From NCBI GenBank assembly GCA_021734725.1, contig JAIPIM010000063.1, forward strand, positions 1-14,697: a stretch of DNA of 14,697 nt. The letters are read 5' to 3'. The translations under genes and the position numbers were made by a program. Below, in pieces: positions 8,141 to 14,465 of the stretch (position 1 is the first letter of the stretch; every line of letters begins with the position of its first letter). Origin of the DNA: Minisyncoccota bacterium (GTDB lineage: Bacteria; Verrucomicrobiota; Lentisphaeria; Oligosphaerales; MVZH01). Below the pieces are notes generated by a model. That model saw only the letters and a program-made list of their open reading frames with translations. It did not search any database and was not told where the DNA came from.

Positions 8141-8302
8141 ATGCCAGAAGTCAAACTTCGCAAGAATGAAGCTCTGGACCGCGCACTGCGACGGCTGAAG
8201 AAGAAGCTGGACAAAGAGGGGACCCTGAAAGAAATTCGTAATCGACGTCATTACGAGAAGCCGTCCGACAAGCGGAACCGTGAGCGTAGCCGCAGACGCT
8301 GA
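8141..8302 (+). CDS. rpsU: Small ribosomal subunit protein bS21
   Basis: This 53-residue, very basic protein begins MPEVKLRKNEALDRALRRLK and ends in an Arg-rich tail, matching bS21. bS21 sits on the 30S platform near the anti-Shine-Dalgarno region and helps initiation on mRNAs. An AAAGGAT about 12 nt upstream of the ATG is a loosely spaced ribosome site. It lies 24 nt after the sigma factor stop and ends 45 nt before an intrinsic terminator, so sigma factor and rpsU form a two-gene operon. In E. coli rpsU also shares an operon with a sigma factor gene (rpsU-dnaG-rpoD), but in the opposite order and with dnaG between. Confidence 0.95.
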   Translation: MPEVKLRKNEALDRALRRLKKKLDKEGTLKEIRNRRHYEKPSDKRNRERSRRR

Positions 8303-8347
8303 TCACCAGAAGCAGTCGTCTGCAATCGTTTGCTACGGAGAGCCACG

Positions 8348-8387
8348 CCGAGTCGAGATAAACAAGTCTCGACTCGGTGTTTTTTTA
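8348..8387 (+). terminator. Intrinsic terminator after rpsU
   Basis: An 11-bp perfect stem (CCGAGTCGAGA at 8348-8358 and TCTCGACTCGG at 8367-8377) encloses an 8-nt loop and runs into TG followed by seven T. It is a textbook rho-independent terminator for the sigma factor-rpsU operon and also faces the convergent ilvE. Confidence 0.95.
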
Positions 8388-8496
8388 TCGTCAATCGCCC
8401 GGTTTCTCTTTGAGATCGTGATCGCCCCTATGGTCAACCGGGCGTCCCCGGGTGCTGTTGTCTGAGCAGAGTCTGTGCAAGTGACGGTGTCCTGAC

Positions 8497-9525
8497 TCAG
8501 TCGACGTCGACCAGCCACCCATAGCGGTCAGGCTCTTCTCCGTACTGGATCGCCGTAACTTCGCGGTAGAGCTCTTGGAGAACGGGGCCACAGCCCTCAG
8601 GGGGGCCTACCCGCAGGGTCGTATCCCCACGCACGATTTCATTCACGGGAGTCACCACAACAGCGGTGCCGCAGGCGCCGACCTCGCAAAACTCGGCCAC
8701 TTCGTCGAACAGGACGGGGCGACGTTCTACGGTGAGCCCCATACTGCCGGCGATCTGCTGCAGGGAATTGTTCGTCACACTCGGCAATATGGACGGCGAT
8801 TCCGGGGTGACGTAGTGTTTGTCGTTGGTGATTGCCACAAAATTCGATGTGCTGAATTCCTCAATGTATCTGTGCTCTTTGGCGTCCAAGTACAGTTCAA
8901 TCGAAAATCCTTTGTCATGGGCATCTTTATGGGGTTTCAGGCTGGCGGCGTAATTGCCCGCAACCTTCACACTCCCCATGCCGTGCGGCGCAGCCCGGTC
9001 GTAGTCATCCAGGACAATTGCCCGTACGGGTTGGAGACCGCCTTTGTAATAGGGGCCTACGGGAAGAACGAGGATAAGAAAAACGTATTCCGCGGCCGGC
9101 TGGACACCGATACGGGGTCCGCTGCCGAACATCAAAGGACGTATGTAAAGCGATCCGCCGGTGCCGTATGGAGGTACATAATCGCGGTTGGCCTGAATCA
9201 CACGTTTAACGGCATTCAGGAACAGCTCTTCCGGGAGTGACGGCATGCAGACCCGTGTTGCGGTACAATTAAGCCGCCGCACATTCATGGCAGGTCGAAA
9301 TAGGCGCACGGCGCCGTCCTTGCATTCAAACGCTTTAAGGCCTTCGAAGGCGGCTTGTCCGTAATGCAGGGCGGTGGCGGCAATGTGGAGGTGCAAATAG
9401 GGTTCGGTAACCAGTTTTCCGTCATCCCATTCGCCATTGCTCCAGCGATACTGAATATGGCAGTCCGCGGGCATGTATTCGAAGCCAAGCTTGTCCCAGT
9501 CGATGTTGGATCGTTGTCTGTGCAC
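8497..9525 (-). CDS. ilvE: Branched-chain amino-acid aminotransferase
   Basis: This is a fold type IV PLP enzyme that reversibly transaminates leucine, isoleucine and valine with 2-oxoglutarate, the last step of their synthesis, in the cytoplasm. The 342-residue protein shows LHYGQAAFEGLKAF (53-66), RPLMFGSGPRIGV, the PLP-lysine motif GSVKVAGNYAASL (Lys187), EEFSTSNFVA (222-231, with the conserved Glu) and the C-terminal GACGTAVVVTPV that binds cofactor phosphate. The length matches the long (mammalian/Bacillus-like) BCAT subgroup rather than the shorter E. coli IlvE. The start is GTG 9525, with GGAG 9 nt upstream. It stands alone, convergent with rpsU. I see no leader peptide or T-box upstream. 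Confidence 0.95.
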   Translation of the reverse strand: MHRQRSNIDWDKLGFEYMPADCHIQYRWSNGEWDDGKLVTEPYLHLHIAATALHYGQAAFEGLKAFECKDGAVRLFRPAMNVRRLNCTATRVCMPSLPEELFLNAVKRVIQANRDYVPPYGTGGSLYIRPLMFGSGPRIGVQPAAEYVFLILVLPVGPYYKGGLQPVRAIVLDDYDRAAPHGMGSVKVAGNYAASLKPHKDAHDKGFSIELYLDAKEHRYIEEFSTSNFVAITNDKHYVTPESPSILPSVTNNSLQQIAGSMGLTVERRPVLFDEVAEFCEVGACGTAVVVTPVNEIVRGDTTLRVGPPEGCGPVLQELYREVTAIQYGEEPDRYGWLVDVD

Positions 9526-9842
9526 GTTTTACCGCTCCGGCATTGGTTGGTGACCGGCGAGCCGGCCTTTTGGCTGATGTATTATCGTTCAACGCAGTCC
9601 CAAAGAATGTACATGGCCCTCCAGCGTTGCACAAGCGTGGTTGCGTTTTTTCACGGAGCGCCCTGGTTCGTTTTCCGCCACGCCGTTTCGATGCCGGGTG
9701 TACGATATTTCAACCATTGTAAGCTAGATCACTAGCGTCCAACTGGTGATTTTTGATTTAGATGTAACATTGTGCTTATGAGCATTATACAGCGTAAAAC
9801 AAACGACGATGATGAAGCCATTTTTCAGCGTGGTTACGGGTA
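9526..9842. other. Spacer between ilvE and the LarA remnant
   Basis: I find no convincing intact gene in these 317 bases. The part 9780-9842 may be the further decayed tail of the LarA-like gene. If the minus frame shifts by one base at the stop near 9843, residues resembling the family's LK(N/D)G(F/W) stretch appear. On the minus strand TTGTGC and TACATT with a 17-nt gap (about 9606-9634) are a weak promoter candidate for ilvE. A CCGGC/GCCGG inverted repeat (9554-9565) has no T-tract on the ilvE side. Confidence 0.4.
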
Positions 9843-10165
9843 TCATTTCAGTGGTTCGTCCAGGTCGAGATAATTGAAGTTGACCGATTCAACCTCTTCC
9901 TGGGGCAGGTGCCCAGGAGCATAGGTGATGCTGAAGCGTCCTTCCGACGAGCCATGGATCAGACGAGCGGTGGCATGGGTGAGGTCCTGCAGTTCCTCTT
10001 CGTTCTTGTAGAGTTCCATGATCCGATCTGTTCCGACATATCCATAGCGCCGTATGATCCGGTCCGCTTCGTTCTGTTCGCCGAACCGTTTAAGTCCCGG
10101 GGCGATGACCAACAGCTCGCTGCCGTCGGTTATTGCCTTGCGGGTTCTATAGATCGCCCTGGACT
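9843..10165 (-). pseudogene. 3' remnant of a LarA-like (lactate racemase family) gene
   Basis: About 105 codons match the C-terminal part of LarA/DUF2088-type proteins, which in the best-known case are nickel-dependent lactate racemases. Visible hallmarks are AIYRTRKAITDGSELLVIAPG, then IIRRYGYVGT, then ARLIHGSSEGRFSITYAPG. Family members are about 420 residues or more, so the N-terminal two-thirds are missing. The match begins abruptly near 10165, inside the last codons of the sigma-54 activator gene but in another frame. The open frame continues to an ATG at 10262 only because it shadows the activator's HTH. The stop at 9843 also falls short of the family's usual end. I infer a deletion that removed the 5' part of larA and fused the remainder to the activator gene. 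There is no start or ribosome site of its own. Family assignment is from memory of conserved strings. Confidence 0.65.
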
Positions 10166-11593
10166 GACTGAATATTGAACTCCCAGATTCTTCATTCGTC
10201 GCCAAATTGTTGTTCGGTTCACCCCTAGACGACGTGCGGCTTCGCTTTTGTTGCCGTTGCATTCGCGCAGCAGCTTGAGAAAGGCGTCCGGATCATCCAT
10301 TTGCGTTAGTGCGGGTTGTGCGCGGCTCGGGACGCGCTCGGATTCGTTGGCATATCCGCGTTCCAAGCAGTGGGCGTTGCGCAGTTCTATCATGCGAATT
10401 TCCATGGGCAGGTCGAACAGGCTGATACGCCCGTTTCGGCAGGTGACAAAGGCGTGTTCGACCGCGTTCTCCAGTTCGCGCACATTCCACGGCCAGCAAT
10501 GATCCATGAGACAGCGCATGGCCTCCTCCTCAACGCCCTGGATGTCGCGCCCGGTCGAAGCATTGAACAGTTTTATAAAGTGGTCGAGCAACAACGGAAT
10601 GTCGCACTTCCGTTCGCGAAGGGGCGGAATGGTAATGGGAAACACGCGGATGCGATAGTAGAGGTCTTCTCGAAACAGCCCTTGGCGGACCAGTTTATGC
10701 AAATCCCGGTGCGTGGCGCAGACCACTCGGATATCGACGGTGCGGGGAGTCGAGTCACCCACGCGCTCGAAGGTCCGTTCCTGCAGCACTCTCAACAACT
10801 TCAACTGGATCAGTGGAGTGAGGTCGCCGATTTCGTCCAGAAAGATCATGCCGCAACCGGCCATTTCGAATCGCCCGGGCTTGTCCTGCGTAGCGCCCGT
10901 GAATGCACCTTTGACATGCCCGAACAACTCGCTCTCCAGCAGTGTTTCGGACAACGCCGAACAATTGACCTTGACCAGCGGGCCGTCGCGTCGGGCGCTC
11001 TCGCGGTGGATTGCTTCGCCCACGCGTTCCTTCCCCGTGCCGGTCTCGCCCAGCAAAAGCACCGTCGCCTCCGACTCCGCCGCCAGATGAATGCGCTCGT
11101 ACACCGCGCGCATGGCATCGCTGCGTCCGATCAGACCCTGAACTCCGCCCGGTTCGAACTCACTACCCCCGAGCACCACGAGTTCACGCTCCAGTCGCTT
11201 CACCTTGCGCATGTCGGAAAAGGTCTCGACCAGGCCCACCACCTTGCCGGCATCGTCACGAACAACCCCGACGCTTTTCAGAACCGGCACCTGTTCACCG
11301 TCGGATTTGCGAACTTCGCATTCTATGGTCAGTTGATCGGCTTCCCCGCGCAGCAGTCCGCAATTTTCTACGGATTCGCCCGCATGAACCCCGCAGGCGT
11401 CGCATTCCAGAAACGTGCATGGCTTACCACAGACATCGTCGGCTGCGTATCCGGTCAACCGTTGCATCGCCCGGTTCCAGGCGCAGACGCGGCCTTCGGC
11501 GTCAACCACCATCACGCCGTCCGGTATCGTTCCCAGAAGAATCTCGGGCGACAGCCACTCCGCCCGGTTGGTTGTGCATTGACATAGTTTCAT
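10130..11593 (-). CDS. PAS domain sigma-54-dependent Fis-family transcriptional activator
   Basis: This enhancer-binding protein remodels sigma-54 RNA polymerase using ATP. The 487-residue protein has an N-terminal PAS domain (about 15-130) with a cysteine cluster at residues 55, 59, 64, 67 and 78. The AAA+ domain (about 150-385) has Walker A GETGTGKE (182-189), an intact GAFTGA sigma-54 loop (229-234), Walker B FLDEIGD (251-257) and the arginine-finger stretch FREDLYYRIRVFPI. A C-terminal Fis-type helix-turn-helix spans about 438-468 (NKSEAARRLGVNRTTIWRRM). ATG 11593 has AAGGA 11 nt upstream; the longer open frame to 11695 has no support. There is no receiver domain, so it likely senses a ligand or redox state through PAS. 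The last dozen or so residues may be altered by the deletion that joined the LarA remnant. It is divergent from trxA. Confidence 0.92.
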   Translation of the reverse strand: MKLCQCTTNRAEWLSPEILLGTIPDGVMVVDAEGRVCAWNRAMQRLTGYAADDVCGKPCTFLECDACGVHAGESVENCGLLRGEADQLTIECEVRKSDGEQVPVLKSVGVVRDDAGKVVGLVETFSDMRKVKRLERELVVLGGSEFEPGGVQGLIGRSDAMRAVYERIHLAAESEATVLLLGETGTGKERVGEAIHRESARRDGPLVKVNCSALSETLLESELFGHVKGAFTGATQDKPGRFEMAGCGMIFLDEIGDLTPLIQLKLLRVLQERTFERVGDSTPRTVDIRVVCATHRDLHKLVRQGLFREDLYYRIRVFPITIPPLRERKCDIPLLLDHFIKLFNASTGRDIQGVEEEAMRCLMDHCWPWNVRELENAVEHAFVTCRNGRISLFDLPMEIRMIELRNAHCLERGYANESERVPSRAQPALTQMDDPDAFLKLLRECNGNKSEAARRLGVNRTTIWRRMKNLGVQYSVSPGRSIEPARQ

Positions 11594-11630
11594 GGGGTTG
11601 GGGTTCCTTGTTCTTCGTTCGTTGTTCTTC

Positions 11631-11657
11631 TGGAGGGCGAGTCGTACCCGCCCTCCA
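11631..11657. repeat. REP-like palindrome with TGGAGGGCGAG core
   Basis: TGGAGGGC (11631-11638) and GCCCTCCA (11650-11657) form a perfect 8-bp stem around an 11-nt loop containing AGTCGTACC. The same core recurs at 12265-12294 and 14303-14350. It sits in the leader of the sigma-54 activator mRNA. Confidence 0.7.
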
Positions 11658-11676
11658 TTCCAGGTGAGGAATGAAG

Positions 11677-11715
11677 CGTTGCACAGGCGCAACATCTAAA
11701 ACGTTGCACGCAACA
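11677..11715. promoter_or_regulatory. Paired GTTGC/GCAAC inverted repeats, probable activator binding sites
   Basis: Two inverted repeats occur: GTTGC-N6-GCAAC (11678-11693) and GTTGC-N2-GCAAC (11703-11714), both flanked by C on the left and A on the right. Their centres are 23 bp apart, about two helical turns. They lie about 95-120 bp before the predicted sigma-54 transcription start of the trx cluster, and the second overlaps the -10 of the activator gene's own promoter candidate. This is the arrangement expected for an upstream activating sequence that also gives self-repression. Binding by the adjacent activator is inferred. Confidence 0.5.
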
Positions 11716-11740
11716 TAGCGCACTGCTTTTGGGTTTGCAA
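11712..11740 (-). promoter_or_regulatory. Candidate sigma-70 promoter of the sigma-54 activator gene
   Basis: On the minus strand TTGCAA (11740-11735) and TATGTT (11717-11712) are 17 nt apart. The predicted start is near 11705, giving a leader of about 110 nt that contains the 11631-11657 palindrome. The -10 is embedded in the second GTTGC/GCAAC repeat. Confidence 0.45.
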
Positions 11741-11776
11741 TTAAAATCTTTTAACAATCGTTCTTTAAGTATCTTA

Positions 11777-11791
11777 TGGCTTTCTATCAGC
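11777..11791 (+). promoter_or_regulatory. Candidate sigma-54 promoter of the trxA cluster
   Basis: TGGC, then nine bases, then GC gives the diagnostic GG-N10-GC spacing of -24/-12 promoters, although the surrounding bases fit the full TGGCAC-N5-TTGC consensus only partly. The start would be near 11803, about 80 nt before trxA. A second, poorer match (TGGCAT at 11795, with GT in place of GC) lies just downstream. The position relative to the paired inverted repeats supports it. Confidence 0.35.
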
Positions 11792-11883
11792 GGCTGGCAT
11801 TCTATCTGTTAGTTCTGAAGCCACGCATTCGGACAACCGATGCAATACAACAGTTGCACAAAATCAAAACGGAGGACAGTGCA

Positions 11884-12210
11884 ATGGCTGGAATAATCAA
11901 AGAATTGACGGACGCGAATTTTGAACGTGCAACCGCCAACGGTCTGGCGTTGGTGGATTTCTGGGCGCCGTGGTGCGCGCCCTGCCGTATGCAGACACCG
12001 ATTCTCGAGGACGTGGCGCACCAGATTGGCGCCAGCGTGACCATCGCCAAGGTCAACGTGGACGATGCAAGAGCAACCGCGACGCGGTTCAGCATCCGTG
12101 CCATTCCCACGATCGTGGTGATGAAAGGCGGCGAGGTTGTCGACGAAATGGCCGGCGTGCAGTCGGCGGAAAAACTCGTGGCCGTATTGAACGAGGCGGC
12201 AGAGTCCTAG
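11884..12210 (+). CDS. trxA: Thioredoxin with WCAPC active site
   Basis: This small cytoplasmic thiol-disulphide oxidoreductase is normally reduced by thioredoxin reductase and in turn reduces ribonucleotide reductase, peroxiredoxins and other proteins. The 108-residue protein has FWAPWCAPC (Cys31 and Cys34) and the cis-proline motif AIPT (Pro75), with the normal thioredoxin length and no signal peptide. The active-site dipeptide is Ala-Pro instead of the common Gly-Pro, a frequent natural variant. GGAGG 8 nt before ATG 11884 fixes the start; the longer open frame to 11776 would lie within the promoter region. It is the first gene of a + strand cluster divergent from the sigma-54 activator and lies 108 nt before the RpiB-TolC gene. 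No reductase gene is in view, so it may be an accessory thioredoxin. The symbol is by family only. Confidence 0.93.
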   Translation: MAGIIKELTDANFERATANGLALVDFWAPWCAPCRMQTPILEDVAHQIGASVTIAKVNVDDARATATRFSIRAIPTIVVMKGGEVVDEMAGVQSAEKLVAVLNEAAES

Positions 12211-12264
12211 TCACATGACGTATGTCACCTAGTCATCCGGTTACAGAATGCTCCGTTGCATGTG

Positions 12265-12294
12265 CTCCGGCTCGCGGGTACAACTCGTCCTCCA
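12265..12294. repeat. REP-like element between trxA and the RpiB-TolC gene
   Basis: On the minus strand the core reads TGGAGGACGAGTTGTACC followed by CGCGAGCC. It shares the TGGAGG(G/A)CGAG...GTACCCGC core with the copies at 11631 and 14303. It lies in the 108-nt gap of the proposed trx operon. Confidence 0.55.
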
Positions 12295-12318
12295 GGCAAA
12301 CAAAACAAGAGATTAAAA

Positions 12319-14286
12319 ATGATGAAAATAAGAGTTGAAAACAGCAATAAAATTGGTTGGAAAATGATTGTGTCGAACCGAGTTTTGCTCTTGGCTTTCG
12401 CGCTGGTTTTGGGCGCATTTCAAGTTGTTGCCGACGAAGCCGGTACCTCGCCGGAAAAAACCATTGTAATTGGTTCGGTAAACAAGGCTTTTGAACTCAA
12501 GTCGGCGCTGGTAGAGCATCTTCGCAAGCAGGGACACGAGGTCGTCGATGTTGGCTGCCATGCCGCCGACGAGTTTGTGAAATATCCGGAGCTGGGCGAG
12601 TCGGTGGCGAAGGTGCTGTATGACGGGCGGGCTGATTTTGGTATTGTCTGTTGCAATTTCGGCTGCAGCGCGGCATCTGGGGTGAGCAAGTTCAAAGGAG
12701 TGGTCGCGTTTCCATGCGAAAGCGTGAAGACTGCTGTGATGTCGCGCAAAGCGAACGATACGAATGTTATGTGCCTGGGGCAGTCGGTCGTCTCTTCGGA
12801 GCAGGCCTGTGAAATGGCGGACGCATTCATTGCCACCCGGTTTCTGGACATTCCGAACATGCCCGACCGCATGAAGAAATTTCGTATTCGCGCCCGTGAC
12901 ATGATCAGAACCCGGGGCGAGGTGCCGAAGCTGGAGCTGCTTCAATGCGTTCCGGCTCCGACTTCCGCCGGTTCGTCGAAGGTGAAGATACCACAAGCGA
13001 AGCCGACAAAACAGGATGATGCCGCAACCGGAAGCGGTTTGTCGGGGGACTTGACACTAAGGCAGTGCATTGACCTGGCGCTGGCCAACAATCCCGGTAT
13101 TTCGGGTGAGGAATGGCGTGCGCACGGGATGGAGGCGGCGCGTGACGCGGCGTGGGCGGAGCGGCTGCCGGAGCTGAGTGCAAGCAGTAGCTACACCTTC
13201 TACCGCGAGGAGCGGCTGATCAAACCGCGTCGAACCGGGGACATCAATGCGCTTAGCTTTGCCGACGAACTGGCGACGGCAGAGGTCGTTCTCGAACTTC
13301 CGCTCTATACCGGGGGTCGTCTGGTCAACGAAGTCGCGGCGGCCGAGTTGTTAAGCGAATCGGCCCGGCGACGGCTCGCGTACAGTCGCGAGGAACTGGT
13401 GTTCAATGTGTCGAGCCTGTTTTATTCCATGCTCGAACAGCGTGAAGTCATCAAGTCGCTCGAGTTTTCGCGGCGCGCGCTTGAGCGTCATTCCCAGACC
13501 ACGGAGGAAATGATGGCGGTGCAGAAGGCGGCCCGGGTCGATTTGCTGCGCACAGAGGTGCGCTTGGCCGACATCGAGCAGCAATTGTTGCGCGAGCGCG
13601 ATCAGCTGAAGGTGCAGCGGTTTGCGTTGGCCGGACTGCTTGGGCTGGAAGACGATGCGGACAAGTTTGACATCGCGGGCGAGCTTGACACGGTCGAGGT
13701 CCAGGCGGAAGCTGAATCCGCCGTGGCCAGGGCGTTGATGCAGCGGCAGGATTATCTGGCGGCGAAGTCGTGGGTTGATGCGCAGCAGCGGAAGCTTTGG
13801 TCGGCGAAGGGCGCGCGGTTGCCGAAGGTCACCATGCAGGCGGCTTACGGCAATCAGTGGGGTGTCGAAAACAGCGATGCGAATGAAGTCGGCGAGTTGG
13901 GAATTCGCGTGTACATGCCGTTGTACACCGGCGGTGGAATCAGTGCGGACATCGCACGTCACGAGCATTTGTTGCGGGCTGCCGAGGAGGAATTGCGGGG
14001 TTTGCAATTGCGGATTCGTGTGGAGGTGCAGAGTGCGCTGGCGAACATCGAATCGGCGCGGGCGCGGTTGGGCGTGACGGGGAAGTTTGTGGACCGGGCC
14101 GAGGAATCATTGCGGATAGAGCAGGAGAAGTATGGGCTGGCCAAGGGGTCGATCACCGACGTTCTGGATGCGCAGGCGGACGCACTATTGGCGCAGACCA
14201 ATCATCATCGGGCACTGGCCGACTACAATATTGCGCTGGCTCGGTACAAGCTGGTGACGGGTGACAATTACCGGATGACCGAATGA
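12319..14286 (+). CDS. Secreted RpiB-like isomerase domain fused to TolC-type outer-membrane efflux protein
   Basis: One unbroken 655-residue frame carries two unrelated families. ATG 12319 follows AAGAGA by 6 nt. Residues 1-38 look like a signal peptide (basic start, hydrophobic VLLLAFALVLGAFQVV, then VVA/DE). Residues 47-185 resemble RpiB/LacAB sugar-phosphate isomerases: FELKSALVEHLRKQGHEVVD, KYPELGESVAK, ADFGIVCCNFG, NDTNVMCLG. The N-terminal Asp-His pair of active RpiB is replaced (IGSVNKAF) and the later His is Ala (RKANDTNV), while a Cys (111 or 112) and the Asn persist, so catalysis is doubtful. A Pro/Ala/Thr/Lys linker (211-243) leads to a complete TolC domain (245-650) with LTLRQCIDLALANNP, two LPLYTGGR/MPLYTGGG strand repeats and long coiled-coil helices. 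TolC forms trimeric outer-membrane tunnels, so the RpiB part would be periplasmic. No pump or adaptor genes are visible before the window ends. Confidence 0.88.
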   Translation: MMKIRVENSNKIGWKMIVSNRVLLLAFALVLGAFQVVADEAGTSPEKTIVIGSVNKAFELKSALVEHLRKQGHEVVDVGCHAADEFVKYPELGESVAKVLYDGRADFGIVCCNFGCSAASGVSKFKGVVAFPCESVKTAVMSRKANDTNVMCLGQSVVSSEQACEMADAFIATRFLDIPNMPDRMKKFRIRARDMIRTRGEVPKLELLQCVPAPTSAGSSKVKIPQAKPTKQDDAATGSGLSGDLTLRQCIDLALANNPGISGEEWRAHGMEAARDAAWAERLPELSASSSYTFYREERLIKPRRTGDINALSFADELATAEVVLELPLYTGGRLVNEVAAAELLSESARRRLAYSREELVFNVSSLFYSMLEQREVIKSLEFSRRALERHSQTTEEMMAVQKAARVDLLRTEVRLADIEQQLLRERDQLKVQRFALAGLLGLEDDADKFDIAGELDTVEVQAEAESAVARALMQRQDYLAAKSWVDAQQRKLWSAKGARLPKVTMQAAYGNQWGVENSDANEVGELGIRVYMPLYTGGGISADIARHEHLLRAAEEELRGLQLRIRVEVQSALANIESARARLGVTGKFVDRAEESLRIEQEKYGLAKGSITDVLDAQADALLAQTNHHRALADYNIALARYKLVTGDNYRMTE

Positions 14287-14302
14287 CCAAATGGTTGGGT
14301 GA

Positions 14303-14350
14303 TTGGAGGGCGAGCGTACCCGCGAGCCAATGGAGAGCGAGTCGTACCGT
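14303..14350. repeat. REP-like elements between the RpiB-TolC gene and usp
   Basis: TTGGAGGGCGAGCGTACC followed by CGCGAGCCAA (14303-14330), bounded by TTGG/CCAA, is followed at once by a second partial copy TGGAGAGCGAGTCGTACC (14331-14348). It is the same core as at 11631 and 12265, lying just after the stop of the fusion gene. Confidence 0.6.
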
Positions 14351-14465
14351 CACGTGAGCCTTATGTCACAGGCAACATGACCTATTGGGCGAGCCAGAGC
14401 CCGGGAAACGGGCGAGTTGGTACTCATATCCAAAATCGTGAGTTAAGACAACCGGAGAAAAAATC

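Noticed and set aside
9728..9760. Weak hairpin (ATCAC...GTGAT) followed by five T on the plus strand
   Set aside because: The stem has a mismatch and no plus-strand gene precedes it.
10166..10262. Upstream part of the LarA-remnant open frame as a real N-terminus
   Set aside because: It is the frame-shifted reading of the activator's helix-turn-helix codons and has no family similarity.
10316..11587. Long plus-strand open frame of 423 codons
   Set aside because: It is antisense to the sigma-54 activator and has no recognisable motif; GC-rich codon usage makes such shadows common.
12211..12318. A CRISPR-like or tandem repeat array in the trx region
   Set aside because: The repeated cores are scattered between genes without regular spacers; they fit REP-type palindromes instead.
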